Positions 1-8,476 of a DNA stretch of 49,815 bases are shown one piece after another. Below the pieces are notes generated by a model. It worked only from the letters and a program-made list of their open reading frames with translations, searched no databases and was not told the origin of the DNA. The translations under genes and the position numbers were made by a program. Source of the stretch: JAYRWN01 sp041917975 (GTDB taxonomy: Bacteria > Bacteroidota > Bacteroidia > Chitinophagales > Saprospiraceae); NCBI GenBank assembly GCA_041917975.1, contig JAYRWN010000126.1, positions 1-49,815 on the forward strand, read 5' to 3'. The stretch's first letter is position 1. Every line of letters starts with the position of its first letter.

Positions 1-1059
1 AAAAAACAAAAACAAGCCGCGCAAAAAATGCAGCAAATGGCGGAAAATATGCAGCAACAAATGTCTTCTCAAGAAATGGAACAGATGCAAGAGGATATGG
101 CCGCGTTAAGACAGTTGTTGGAAAATCTTATCGACCTCAGCTTTAATGAAGAACGCCTTATCATGGACATCGCTCAAAATAATGTCAACACCCCTCATTA
201 CGTCAGCCTAATACAACAACAATATAAGCTAAAGGACAATTTTCAACTTATTCAAGATAGTTTAATCGAATTGAGTAAAAGAGTGCCCCAAATAGAAACT
301 TTCATCACTGATAAAATCAGTGAGGTCAATGAAAATATGCAGTTATCCGTAGATCGGATGGAAGATCGTCAAAAATCACAAGCTGCTGAAAACCAACAAC
401 GTATCATGAAAAATGTCAACGACTTAGCGCTTATGCTTAACGAGTCCATGCAACAAATGCAGCAACAGATGTCTTCCATGATGTCCGGATCACAAATGTG
501 CAACAATCCTACCCAGGGCCCTGGTCAACAACTTCCTGATAAAATTCAAAACGCCGGTGAACAAAGTCAGGAGCAGATGGAGCGCATGAAAAAAGGGCTG
601 CAGGAAGGTGGGCAAAATTTAAGCAGTGAAGAATTCGCTAAAATGGCTGCTAAACAAGGCGCCCTGAGAGAAGCTCTTAAAGAAATTCAAAAAGAAAAAC
701 AAAATCAAGGGAAGGGTTCAAAAGAACTGGACGATCTGATCAATAAGGTGGACGAAATCGAAACCCAGCTGGTAAACAAACGGCTGACCAATGAAATGTT
801 AAAACGGCAGCAAGAAATTCGCACCCGTTTATTGGAGGCAGAAAATGCGGAAAGACAACGTGGCGAAGATGAGAAAAGAAAAGCGGAACAAGCCCGCGAC
901 ATCGAACGCGAACTTCCGCCCAGTCTGCAAGAATACTTAAAGAAAAGAGAAGCTGAAATAGATATTTTTAAATTTGTTTCTCCCGATGTGAAGCCATATT
1001 ACAAGGCTTTGATCGACACCTATCTTAAATCATTAAAACCATCAGCAGGAGCTAATTAG
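1..1059 (+). CDS. C-terminal part of a Gln/Met-rich coiled-coil protein (DUF4175-like), 5' end outside window
   Basis: The frame is open from the first base, so this is the 3' part of a longer gene and the ATG at 28 is probably internal. The visible 353 residues are low in complexity at the start, with runs of Gln and Met, followed by long charged helices rich in Glu, Lys and Gln that should form coiled coils. A Met/Gln/Gly-rich linker lies near residues 150-200, and the end carries a conserved-looking segment with NKRLTNEMLKRQQEI and IFKFVSPDVKPYYKALI. No membrane segment is visible in this part. Large Bacteroidota proteins annotated DUF4175 end this way and commonly sit just upstream of an RsbW-like ATPase and ybeY, as here. 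The family name comes from composition and context, and the function is unknown. Confidence 0.65.
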   Translation, partial: KKQKQAAQKMQQMAENMQQQMSSQEMEQMQEDMAALRQLLENLIDLSFNEERLIMDIAQNNVNTPHYVSLIQQQYKLKDNFQLIQDSLIELSKRVPQIETFITDKISEVNENMQLSVDRMEDRQKSQAAENQQRIMKNVNDLALMLNESMQQMQQQMSSMMSGSQMCNNPTQGPGQQLPDKIQNAGEQSQEQMERMKKGLQEGGQNLSSEEFAKMAAKQGALREALKEIQKEKQNQGKGSKELDDLINKVDEIETQLVNKRLTNEMLKRQQEIRTRLLEAENAERQRGEDEKRKAEQARDIERELPPSLQEYLKKREAEIDIFKFVSPDVKPYYKALIDTYLKSLKPSAGAN

Positions 1060-1461
1060 TTGCATCAAGGCATGTTCAAACTCAAGTCTAATCTGGAAAA
1101 AATCCTTGAAATAGAGGATTTTGTAAATACAGTGACTAGAAAGTACAACCTTTCACCTTCTTTACAATCTAATATCCTGATTAGTCTTACAGAGGCTGTA
1201 AATAACGCCATAAGGCATGGCAACTTGGAAGATGAAAACAAATATGTTTCTATTCGCCTACAACATCGGCCCGATAAATTGATTTTTTGGGTAAAAGATG
1301 AAGGATGCGGTTTTAATCCAGGTGATTTACCCGACCCAACCTTGCCGGAAAATATTCAAAACCCTGGAGGCCGAGGAGTTTATATTATGCGTCATCTTTG
1401 CCACCATTTAAGTTATAAAGAATCAGGAAGGGTTGTGGAAATGCAATTTAAACTAGACTAG
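1060..1461 (+). CDS. RsbW/SpoIIAB-type anti-sigma factor serine/threonine kinase
   Basis: This is a 133-residue stand-alone GHKL ATPase. The N box is ISLTEAVNNAIRHGN (about residues 41-55), the G1 box VKDEGCGFNP (about 78-87) and the G2 box GGRGVYIMRHLC (about 103-114). There is no sensor or dimerisation domain, which fits the RsbW/SpoIIAB family of anti-sigma and anti-sigma-antagonist kinases. The start is taken as TTG at 1060 because CAGGAG at 1046-1051 lies eight bases upstream; ATG at 1072 is the alternative. It directly abuts the stop of the gene before it and is followed after three bases by ybeY, so the three are probably co-transcribed. An RsbU-like phosphatase at 10409-11665 is a possible partner in a switch, by inference. 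No anti-sigma antagonist (STAS) gene is in the window. Confidence 0.85.
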   Translation: MHQGMFKLKSNLEKILEIEDFVNTVTRKYNLSPSLQSNILISLTEAVNNAIRHGNLEDENKYVSIRLQHRPDKLIFWVKDEGCGFNPGDLPDPTLPENIQNPGGRGVYIMRHLCHHLSYKESGRVVEMQFKLD

Positions 1462-1464
1462 CCA

Positions 1465-1884
1465 TTGCCTCTCCAATTTTATTATCAAGATGTGCGGTTC
1501 AACCTTGCCGGAAAGAATAAAATCAAAGCCTGGGTAAAACAGTCGGTGGAAGCAGAGGGAAATCTTTTAGGGCAGGTGAGTCTTATTTTTTGTACTGATG
1601 CTTATTTGTTGGAAATAAACGAACGATACTTACAGCACGATTTTTATACGGACATAATTACTTTTCAATATGCTGAACGGCCTATTTCGGGTGATTTATA
1701 TATCAGTTTAGATCGGATCAAAGAGAACGCGACCAAGTATCACGTACCTATTATGGAAGAAGTCCTTAGAATAATTATCCATGGTGTTTTACACTTGTGT
1801 GGTTATAAGGATAAGAACACCATCAGCAAAAACCTGATGCGTCAAAAGGAGGATTTTTACCTGGCAAAATGGCAAGAATTTTGA
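1465..1884 (+). CDS. ybeY: Endoribonuclease YbeY (16S rRNA maturation)
   Basis: YbeY is a metal-dependent single-strand RNase acting in 16S rRNA 3'-end maturation and ribosome quality control. The 139-residue product carries the family signature IIIHGVLHLCGYKDK near residues 106-120. The first two histidines of the usual H-x3-H-x5-H zinc site are present, but the third position is Lys. The rest of the fold is recognisable, including the TDIITFQY and SGDLYISLDRI segments. The start is TTG three bases after the stop of the RsbW-like gene; no nearby ATG gives a full-length N-terminus. In many Bacteroidota ybeY is followed by mnmG, but here thrA comes next. Confidence 0.9.
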   Translation: MPLQFYYQDVRFNLAGKNKIKAWVKQSVEAEGNLLGQVSLIFCTDAYLLEINERYLQHDFYTDIITFQYAERPISGDLYISLDRIKENATKYHVPIMEEVLRIIIHGVLHLCGYKDKNTISKNLMRQKEDFYLAKWQEF

Positions 1885-1906
1885 TTATTTAAGTTTTATA
1901 TATATT

Positions 1907-1930
1907 CGAATTTTTTAATTCGTATTTTTG
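1907..1930 (+). promoter_or_regulatory. Small stem-loop and TAnnTTTG-like promoter box before thrA
   Basis: In the 70 bases between ybeY and thrA, CGAATT (1907-1912) and AATTCG (1917-1922) can pair around a TTTT loop. Directly after it lies TATTTTTG (1923-1930), which fits the Bacteroidota -7 consensus TAnnTTTG, 24 bases before the thrA ATG. No good TTTG -33 box is found at the expected spacing. No leader peptide rich in Thr or Ile codons is seen, so a classical thr attenuator is not supported. Confidence 0.3.
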
Positions 1931-1954
1931 GGGCCATTTTTTAATTGTATAACA

Positions 1955-4402
1955 ATGATTGTTGCAAAATTTGGGGGCTCATCGGTGTATAATGCTGAAC
2001 GGATACGTGAAGTATTTAAAATATTGAAAGGTTATCAAAGTCCTTTTACAGTGGTGTTTTCAGCTTTTGGGGGAGTCACTGACCAATTGATAGAAATCAG
2101 CAAATTAGCAGCTAATGGGGATAATACTTACTTAGAAGTGCTGACTAAGCTTAAGCAGCGACATTTGGATACAGCCTATGAATTATGGTCATTCGAAACA
2201 CAAACAAAATACCTTTCAGGCTTACATGAAAACTTAAAATACCTGGATAATCTCCTTCAGGGGGTTTATTTAGTTATGGAAGCCTCAATCCGGACCATGG
2301 ATTACGTGTTAAGTTTTGGAGAGCGTAATTCGGCCTACATCATCTCTGCTTATCTTGAACAGGAGGGCTTACGCACCGAATACCTAGATGCTCGCGACAT
2401 TATCAAAACAGATAAAACGTTTGGTAATGCTAAGGTAGATTTTGAGTTGACCAATTCGAAAATTATCAATTATTATCAAAAGCACCGCGATAAGATACAA
2501 GTTGTTACCGGATTTATCAGCTCAGCCAGGGGAGGGCTTACGACCACTCTAGGGCGAGGTGGATCAGATTATACAGCTTCCATTCTTGGTGCAGCTTTAA
2601 ATGCCAAAGAAATACACATCTGGACAGATGTAGATGGAGTTCTTACCGCCGATCCGCGTAGAGTGAAAAAAGCTTTCACCATACCTGTACTTTCCTACGC
2701 TGAAGCTATGGAAATGTCACATTTCGGGGCAAAGGTCATTTATCCCCCTACTATCCAACCCGCGCTGAATGCAAACATACCTCTTTACATCAAGAATACG
2801 TTCAATCCTGGCTTCATCGGAAGCCGTGTAGATCATACTCATGATCCAATGGGACCGGCTGTAAAAGGTATCTCGTCAATGTCTTCTATAGCCCTCCTAA
2901 CTTTACAAGGCAGTGGCATGGTTGGCGTACCTGGCATAGCAGCACGTCTTTTCGGTGCGCTTGCCCAAACTGGGATAAATATTATTCTCATCACTCAGGG
3001 TTCATCAGAACATTCAATATCTTTTGCCGTGTCCCCTCATTTGGCTGAACAAGCAAAATCTGTGGTTGAACGGGCTTTTGATTCCGAATTGTCTGCAGCC
3101 TTAATCGAGCCGGTAAAAATTGAGAGTTCTTTATCGGTTGTTGCCATCATTGGGGAGAATATGCGTTACCGGCCTGGGATTGCAGGCAGGCTTTTTTCAG
3201 CCTTGGGCGTAAATGGTATAAACGTTATCGCTATCGCCCAGGGATCGTCAGAGCTAAATATATCCGTGGTCATTCAAGCTAATGATGAAAGCAAAGCGCT
3301 AAATGCCCTCCATCAAGCTTTCTTTTTATCGGATTTAAAAGTTCTTAATCTTTTTATGATAGGAACGGGGTTGATTGGTAAAACTTTGATAAAGCAAATA
3401 CAACATCAAAAAGATAACCTGAAAAAAGATTTGTCCTTGGAGATTCAGGTAAATGGTTTGGCTAATACTAAAAAAATGGTTTTTGCCAATAATGAACCCT
3501 TAGATCTTAGACGTTGGACCGAATCTTTAGCGGCTGGTGCAACCACTAATGTGCCGACATTTATTCAGAATATGGACCAAATGAATCTGCCCAATAGCAT
3601 CTTCATCGATAATACTGCTTCTTCCGAAATACCAAAGTTCTATCCTCAGATCCTTTCCCGCGCCATATCTATCTGCACACCTAATAAACTGGGTTTGGCA
3701 TCTGATTTCAAAGACTATCAAAATTACAAACAACTTGCTGCCGCCAAAAATGCTTTTTTTCGTTACGAAACTACCGTGGGCGCCGGTCTTCCAGTTATCT
3801 CTACATTAAAAGATCTGATTAACAGTGGTGACCGGATTATCCAAATAGATGGTGTGCTTTCGGGTTCTTTATCTTTTATATTTAATACTATTAACGATAC
3901 GGTGTCCTTCTCAGAAGCAGTGAACATGGCTCGGGATAAAGGATATACTGAGCCAGATCCTCGGGTCGATTTAAGCTTAACAGATGTAAAAAGAAAAGTG
4001 GTCATCCTTGCCCGCGAAATGGGACTTACACTGAATGTAGATCATATCACCAATGATGAATTATTATCCCCTGCTTGTTATGAGGCCGTCGATTGGCCAG
4101 AGTTGTTTGACCGCATTAAAGATTTGGATATAAAATATAATGATTTGATTATCAATAATTTAAAAGAGAATAAAAAGCTGAGAGTGGTTGCTGTGATCAC
4201 GGCACAGGACGCTAAAATCTCATTAATTTCCGTGTCCTCCGATCACCCTTTATATAGTTTAGCCGGCAGTGATAATATGATCGTTTTTACCTCCGAACGC
4301 TATAAGGACCGGCCATTGGTGGTCAGGGGGCCAGGAGCAGGAGCAGATGTAACTGCCGCTGGATTATTTGCAGAAATTATTTCTTTAGGTAACAAACTTT
4401 AG
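1955..4402 (+). CDS. thrA: Bifunctional aspartokinase / homoserine dehydrogenase
   Basis: The enzyme catalyses the first step (aspartate phosphorylation) and third step (aspartate semialdehyde to homoserine) of threonine and methionine synthesis. Its 815 residues show an aspartokinase domain from the start (VAKFGGSS near residue 3, GRGGSDYTAS near 200). Two ACT domains follow at about 305-455, each with a PGIAxRLFxAL motif, which are the usual sites of allosteric threonine control. A homoserine dehydrogenase domain completes the protein (nucleotide fold MIGTGLIGKTL near 468, VGAGLPVISTLKDL and GVLSGSLSFIFN near 610-640). ATG 1955 is chosen because MIVAKFGGSS is the normal N-terminus; a TTG at 1928 would add nine unrelated residues. 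thrB and thrC follow at two- and one-base spacing, so this is a complete threonine branch operon. Confidence 0.96.
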   Translation: MIVAKFGGSSVYNAERIREVFKILKGYQSPFTVVFSAFGGVTDQLIEISKLAANGDNTYLEVLTKLKQRHLDTAYELWSFETQTKYLSGLHENLKYLDNLLQGVYLVMEASIRTMDYVLSFGERNSAYIISAYLEQEGLRTEYLDARDIIKTDKTFGNAKVDFELTNSKIINYYQKHRDKIQVVTGFISSARGGLTTTLGRGGSDYTASILGAALNAKEIHIWTDVDGVLTADPRRVKKAFTIPVLSYAEAMEMSHFGAKVIYPPTIQPALNANIPLYIKNTFNPGFIGSRVDHTHDPMGPAVKGISSMSSIALLTLQGSGMVGVPGIAARLFGALAQTGINIILITQGSSEHSISFAVSPHLAEQAKSVVERAFDSELSAALIEPVKIESSLSVVAIIGENMRYRPGIAGRLFSALGVNGINVIAIAQGSSELNISVVIQANDESKALNALHQAFFLSDLKVLNLFMIGTGLIGKTLIKQIQHQKDNLKKDLSLEIQVNGLANTKKMVFANNEPLDLRRWTESLAAGATTNVPTFIQNMDQMNLPNSIFIDNTASSEIPKFYPQILSRAISICTPNKLGLASDFKDYQNYKQLAAAKNAFFRYETTVGAGLPVISTLKDLINSGDRIIQIDGVLSGSLSFIFNTINDTVSFSEAVNMARDKGYTEPDPRVDLSLTDVKRKVVILAREMGLTLNVDHITNDELLSPACYEAVDWPELFDRIKDLDIKYNDLIINNLKENKKLRVVAVITAQDAKISLISVSSDHPLYSLAGSDNMIVFTSERYKDRPLVVRGPGAGADVTAAGLFAEIISLGNKL

Positions 4403-4404
4403 CA

Positions 4405-5340
4405 TTGAAGGAAGTAACCGTTTTCGCACCAGCATCAGTAGCTAATTTGGCGGTAGGTTTTGACATATTGGGTCTGGCATTGCCGTTCCCTGGTGATGTC
4501 ATTACTGCCCGCAAGTCTGAAAGAAAAAACTTTAGAATCAGTCGCATTACCGGAGACCATGGCAAATTGCCTTTAGATGTTGCGAAAAATACGGCTGGTG
4601 TTGCTGTTACAGCTATGCTTGAACATTGTAAAATGATTGACGCACCTGTTGACCTGATTATCAATAAAAATATGCCGTTTGGCTCTGGTCTTGGGTCGAG
4701 TGCGGCAAGTGCCGTGGGTGCTGTGATGGTTGTAAATGAATTGCTAAGTCTTGGGCTAAATAAAAGGGAATTGCTGCCTTTTGCAGTGTTGGGTGAACAA
4801 GCTGCAGATGGGTCTTATCATGCTGACAATGTAGCCCCTTCTCTATTAGGGGGTATACTATTCATTCGTGATACACCTTCTCTGGACGTCGTTTCTTTAC
4901 CCGTACCGGATTTTTTGCAAGTTCTGATTATTTATCCACATGTGGAGTTGTTAACTAAAGATGCGAGAAACATTCTTCGTCCGGAAGTTGCATTAAAAGA
5001 CCATATCAGGCAGTCTGGCAATTTAGCCGGATTTATTGCCGGACTTTACCGATCGGATTTAAGTCTACTCAGCCGTTCTTTAGAAGATATCATTATTGAA
5101 CCTCAACGAGCCAAACTGATACCAGGATTTAACCGGGTTAAAGAAGTTGCAGCATTAAGTCCTGGATATATTGGGTGTAGTATTTCCGGAGCCGGACCAT
5201 CGATTTTTGTAATTTATGACAACAGAAGTTTTGATAGGAGTTTATTTACCAATGATATTCATATTATTTATAAAAACGTGAACCTATCAGTGGATTTTTA
5301 TGATGGTAAAATAAATACTGAGGGAGTTAAATTGATTTAG
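4405..5340 (+). CDS. thrB: Homoserine kinase
   Basis: This GHMP-family kinase phosphorylates homoserine to O-phosphohomoserine, the substrate of ThrC. The 311-residue protein begins with FAPASVANLAVGFDILG, holds the ATP-binding motif PFGSGLGSSAASAVGA near residues 91-106, and has the late GHMP motif ISGAGPSIFVI near 258-268. The start is TTG at 4405, two bases after the thrA stop: the conserved N-terminus begins immediately after this codon, so no other start is plausible. A weak start tucked behind thrA suggests translational coupling. The reading frame is intact and of normal family length. Confidence 0.95.
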   Translation: MKEVTVFAPASVANLAVGFDILGLALPFPGDVITARKSERKNFRISRITGDHGKLPLDVAKNTAGVAVTAMLEHCKMIDAPVDLIINKNMPFGSGLGSSAASAVGAVMVVNELLSLGLNKRELLPFAVLGEQAADGSYHADNVAPSLLGGILFIRDTPSLDVVSLPVPDFLQVLIIYPHVELLTKDARNILRPEVALKDHIRQSGNLAGFIAGLYRSDLSLLSRSLEDIIIEPQRAKLIPGFNRVKEVAALSPGYIGCSISGAGPSIFVIYDNRSFDRSLFTNDIHIIYKNVNLSVDFYDGKINTEGVKLI

Positions 5341-5341
5341 A

Positions 5342-6658
5342 ATGTATTGTTATAGTACCAAAAACAAACTCGTTAGGGTCCCTCTTAAAGAAGCTGTACT
5401 CCAAGGAATTGCCTCTGATGGCTCTTTATACATGCCTGAGGAAATACCCCTGCTTCCTGCGGGTTTTTATGAACAACTCCAGGACAAATCTTTAATTGAG
5501 ATTGCTCAAGAGGTTATTTCACCTTATTTTATTGATCATATACCTCAAAATATTTTAAATGATATCATTTCTGATGCGTTTAATTTCCCAGCACCTGTAA
5601 TAAAATTTTCAGAAGATCTCTTTATATGTGAATTGTTTCATGGTCCTACTTTAGCCTTCAAGGATTTCGGGGCCCGGTTTTTATCACGAATTTTGTCATA
5701 CTATCAAAGAAAAGAGGATCAGGAAATATTAATATTGGTTGCTACCTCAGGTGACACTGGGGGGGCTGTAGCCTCTGGCTTTTATGGATTAAAGGGAATT
5801 AATGTAGGTATTCTCTATCCTTCTGGAGGAGTGAGCCCCTTACAGGAAAAACAGTTAACTTCCTGGGGGGGCAATATTATAGCTTATGAAGTAGAAGGTA
5901 ATTTTGACGATTGCCAGAGGTTGGTAAAAGCGGCGTTAATTGATCAAGAATTAAGGGAAAAGTTTAAATTTTCCTCAGCTAATTCCATCAATTTAGCAAG
6001 ACTCATACCTCAAAGTTTGTATTATTTTGAAAGTATTAAACAAATTGGTGCACGTGATGATGTTGTGTTCATTGTTCCTAGTGGCAACTTGGGTAATCTA
6101 TTCGCTGGCGTGTTAGCCAAGGCAATGGGATTAAATTACCGGTTTTTAATTGCGGCCTGTAATGCAAACAACTCATTTACCAGCTATATTCATCATGGGG
6201 TCTTTGAACCAAAGGCAACAATAAAAACCCTCTCAAATGCCATGGATGTAGGAAACCCTTCCAACTTTGAAAGAATTAACGACTTTTTTGGTTCCACGTG
6301 GAACCAAGCTCTACTAAATCATATTAAAAGTGCTTCAATCAGCGATGCCTCTACTCTTCGAGCTATCAAAACCTTTAATAAGGAGTATTCTTATCTATTA
6401 GATCCTCATGGAGCAGTAGGATACGCTTCCTACGAAACTTTAGCTAAAAAAGACGGGCTATACTGTATACTAGAGACTGCTCATCCGGCAAAATTCGATT
6501 ATATCTACCAGGAGCACTTAAATTTGGATATTAATATTCCAAAAACCTTACAGGAATTTTCATTTAAAGAAAAACATTCCATTTTAATCAAACCAGAACT
6601 TAAATATTTAAAGGACTCTTTGTTAAAACTGCTAACAAGTTCCACGTGGAACAATTAG
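5342..6658 (+). CDS. thrC: Threonine synthase
   Basis: This PLP enzyme converts O-phosphohomoserine to threonine. The 438-residue protein has the short N-terminal motif YYSTKNK-like start (MYCYSTKNK), the PLP lysine in HGPTLAFKDFGARF near residues 100-113, the phosphate-binding ATSGDTGGAVASG near 135-147, and a PSGNLGNLFAG segment near 245. It starts with ATG one base after thrB. Its reading frame contains two perfect parS-like palindromes, at 6291-6304 (encoding Ser-Thr-Trp-Asn) and again at its very 3' end at 6639-6652 (also Ser-Thr-Trp-Asn), so the same short peptide appears twice because the same DNA word does. It ends one base before the stop of the convergent hydrolase gene. Confidence 0.96.
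   Translation: MYCYSTKNKLVRVPLKEAVLQGIASDGSLYMPEEIPLLPAGFYEQLQDKSLIEIAQEVISPYFIDHIPQNILNDIISDAFNFPAPVIKFSEDLFICELFHGPTLAFKDFGARFLSRILSYYQRKEDQEILILVATSGDTGGAVASGFYGLKGINVGILYPSGGVSPLQEKQLTSWGGNIIAYEVEGNFDDCQRLVKAALIDQELREKFKFSSANSINLARLIPQSLYYFESIKQIGARDDVVFIVPSGNLGNLFAGVLAKAMGLNYRFLIAACNANNSFTSYIHHGVFEPKATIKTLSNAMDVGNPSNFERINDFFGSTWNQALLNHIKSASISDASTLRAIKTFNKEYSYLLDPHGAVGYASYETLAKKDGLYCILETAHPAKFDYIYQEHLNLDINIPKTLQEFSFKEKHSILIKPELKYLKDSLLKLLTSSTWNN
6288..6307. other. parS-like centromere site 1 (ParB-binding palindrome)
   Basis: TTGGTTCCACGTGGAACCAA is a perfect 20-bp palindrome inside thrC. Its core GTTCCACGTGGAAC differs from the classic parS core GTTTCACGTGAAAC only by a symmetrical exchange. 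ParB-family proteins recognise such sites near chromosome origins. The copy 335 bases further on makes chance unlikely. parA and parB are not in the window. Confidence 0.75.
6639..6652. other. parS-like centromere site 2 (ParB-binding palindrome)
   Basis: GTTCCACGTGGAAC is a perfect 14-bp palindrome, identical in its core to the site at 6291-6304. It spans the last codons of thrC, six bases before the stop codon. The flanking bases do not extend the symmetry. Two parS sites about 2 kb from a candidate replication origin match the usual arrangement of bacterial centromeres. Confidence 0.75.
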
Positions 6659-6659
6659 A

Positions 6660-7424
6660 CTAAAGGCTATTTAGAAAATCCTCAAGTAACTTATTAAATT
6701 TCTTCGGATGTTCCATCATTGGGGCATGACCGCAATAGTCTATGATTTCCAATTTTGAATTCTTAATTAGTTCCTTAAATTTTTCTCCTACAAATGGAGG
6801 TGTTATTGTGTCCTGATTACCCCAAACTAACAGGGTTGGTACATGTATACTGCCTAGCCGCTCACTTAAATTGTTCCTAACTGCTGATTTGGCAGTTATT
6901 ACAATTCTAATACCCTTATTACGGTCGTTCACAACATCGTACACTTCATCTACCAATTCTTTAGTTGCAACTTCTGGATTATAAAAAGTCGCTTCGGTTT
7001 TATTCTTAATAAAAGTGTAATCTCCACGCTTTGGAAACGTTGTACCCATGGCACTCTCATATAAACCAGAGCTACCGGTAAGTATTAATGATCTAACTTT
7101 AGATTGATTCTCTATGGTATAAATAGTGGCTATGTGCCCTCCTAGCGAGTTACCTAATATATCAATTTTATCATAGTTTTTGTATTTAACAAAGTTTCTA
7201 ACGTATTCAACATAACCATTCAGCCCAACTTTCTTCAATGGCATTTCGAAAATTGGCAATATTGGTATGACTACATTCACTCTTTTTTCAAAGTGACGAA
7301 GAATGCCATCAAAATTACTCAACGTGCCAAACAACCCATGTAACAAAACGAGTGGTGTACCTGCATGTACCGGTAATGTCTCTATATATTTAAAATCTCC
7401 TTCTTCTACAAGTTTATAAACCAT
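6660..7424 (-). CDS. Alpha/beta-fold hydrolase
   Basis: The 254-residue protein has the alpha/beta hydrolase pattern: an oxyanion-hole segment LLHGLFGTLSNFDG near residues 27-40, the nucleophile elbow GNSLGGH near 91-97, an acid in VWGNQDTITPP near 200-210, and the catalytic histidine in YCGHAPMMEHP near 231-241. No signal peptide or membrane segment is seen, so it is probably cytoplasmic. The substrate cannot be told; esterase, lactonase or C-C hydrolase are all possible. It lies 29 bases downstream of the heme A synthase gene and may be co-transcribed with it or use its own promoter at 7442-7449. The genes of thrC and this hydrolase meet tail to tail with one base between stops. Confidence 0.85.
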   Translation of the reverse strand: MVYKLVEEGDFKYIETLPVHAGTPLVLLHGLFGTLSNFDGILRHFEKRVNVVIPILPIFEMPLKKVGLNGYVEYVRNFVKYKNYDKIDILGNSLGGHIATIYTIENQSKVRSLILTGSSGLYESAMGTTFPKRGDYTFIKNKTEATFYNPEVATKELVDEVYDVVNDRNKGIRIVITAKSAVRNNLSERLGSIHVPTLLVWGNQDTITPPFVGEKFKELIKNSKLEIIDYCGHAPMMEHPKKFNKLLEDFLNSL

Positions 7425-7441
7425 GAAACCGAAAATTTTTT

Positions 7442-7449
7442 CAAATATA
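7442..7449 (-). promoter_or_regulatory. TATATTTG promoter-like box before the alpha/beta hydrolase
   Basis: Read on the minus strand the sequence is TATATTTG, a full match to the Bacteroidota -7 consensus TAnnTTTG, 17 bases before the hydrolase ATG. No TTTG lies at the usual -33 distance, which would fall inside the 3' end of the heme A synthase gene, so the promoter is only tentative. Confidence 0.3.
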
Positions 7450-7453
7450 ATCT

Positions 7454-8476
7454 TTATGCCTTATTAAGACTCTTGTAAACTAAAATCAAACTCCCCAGAA
7501 AAACTATCATACCAACCGACTGGTGCCATACTCCCAACCAGATAGGAATAGTCCCTGCGGAGTTTAATAATACTGAAATACCTAAAATAATTTGAATTAT
7601 TAAAAGCATATCTAATACTACTACTTCTCTTGGTAACCTTCCAGACTCTTTAACAACTTTATAATTAATATAAATAAGCAGCAAGAGTAATGAATAGCCA
7701 CTCATCCGATGAAAAAATTGAATAAATGATGCCATAAAACTGTGCTGATCATAAATAAGAAAGTTTTCTACGCTCCAGTTCTTTAGATTACCTAACACCT
7801 CCGGTATAAATTGACCGTTCATAGAAGGCCAGGAAGGATATGATAATGCCGCATGCATACCTGACATAATACCCCCTAAAAAAATTTGCCAGCAGACAAT
7901 AACAAAAAATAAAATAATAAGCCTTCTTAAAACAATACTACTATTAAATCTAGATGCTTCTACATACTTTAAATAGGTCCAATAAATATAACCCATCAAC
8001 CCCATAGCCAAACACAGATGAAACGTTAAATTATATGCATTGACCCATGGCCGTTCTTTTAATCCACTAGCTACCATTAGCCATCCAAACGCTGCTACCA
8101 AGATTGCCCACAGTAACATAACAAATAATCTTAAAATCAGCCATTTTGGATAACCCCCTCTAAACAATATAAAAACGAATGGTATTACGAATATCAAACC
8201 CATAATTCGCGCCCATAAACGATGAAAATACTCCCAAAAATAGATGAACTTAAATTCATCTAAAGCCATACCTTGATTAAGCCTTTGATATTGTGGGGTG
8301 GCCTTATATAACTCAAATTCCTTTTTCCATTTTTCTTCATTAACCGGGGGAAAAGTCCCTAAAACAATGTCCCATTTTGTGATAGAAAGACCAGAACCTG
8401 TTAATCTTGTTACCCCACCAATAAACACTTGAATAAATATCAAAATCACTCCACTTAACAACCACCACTTAACCAT
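7454..8476 (-). CDS. ctaA: Heme A synthase, COX15/CtaA family
   Basis: This membrane enzyme oxidises the C8 methyl of heme O to a formyl group, giving heme A for aa3-type cytochrome oxidases. The 340-residue protein has about eight hydrophobic helices. The four family histidines sit in EYFHRLWARIMG (near residue 83), YNLTFHLCLAMG (near 153), FFHRMSGYSLLL (near 258) and VWHQSVGMIVFLG (near 318), which bind heme in two repeated four-helix halves. The early motif GGVTRLTGSGLSIT is also typical. Its presence points to aerobic respiration. It is transcribed away from the AT-rich stretch at 8477-8837, and its strongly C-biased plus strand is part of the origin argument. Confidence 0.93.
   Translation of the reverse strand: MVKWWLLSGVILIFIQVFIGGVTRLTGSGLSITKWDIVLGTFPPVNEEKWKKEFELYKATPQYQRLNQGMALDEFKFIYFWEYFHRLWARIMGLIFVIPFVFILFRGGYPKWLILRLFVMLLWAILVAAFGWLMVASGLKERPWVNAYNLTFHLCLAMGLMGYIYWTYLKYVEASRFNSSIVLRRLIILFFVIVCWQIFLGGIMSGMHAALSYPSWPSMNGQFIPEVLGNLKNWSVENFLIYDQHSFMASFIQFFHRMSGYSLLLLLIYINYKVVKESGRLPREVVVLDMLLIIQIILGISVLLNSAGTIPIWLGVWHQSVGMIVFLGSLILVYKSLNKA

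Noticed and set aside
1907..1922. Stem-loop before thrA as a threonine attenuator or terminator
   Set aside because: The stem is only six AT-rich pairs and no leader peptide with Thr or Ile codons precedes it, so regulation by attenuation is not supported.
6051..6056. CACGTG core inside thrC as a third parS site
   Set aside because: The flanks (GGTG to the left, ATGA to the right) do not continue the palindrome GTTCCACGTGGAAC, so it is an ordinary hexamer.
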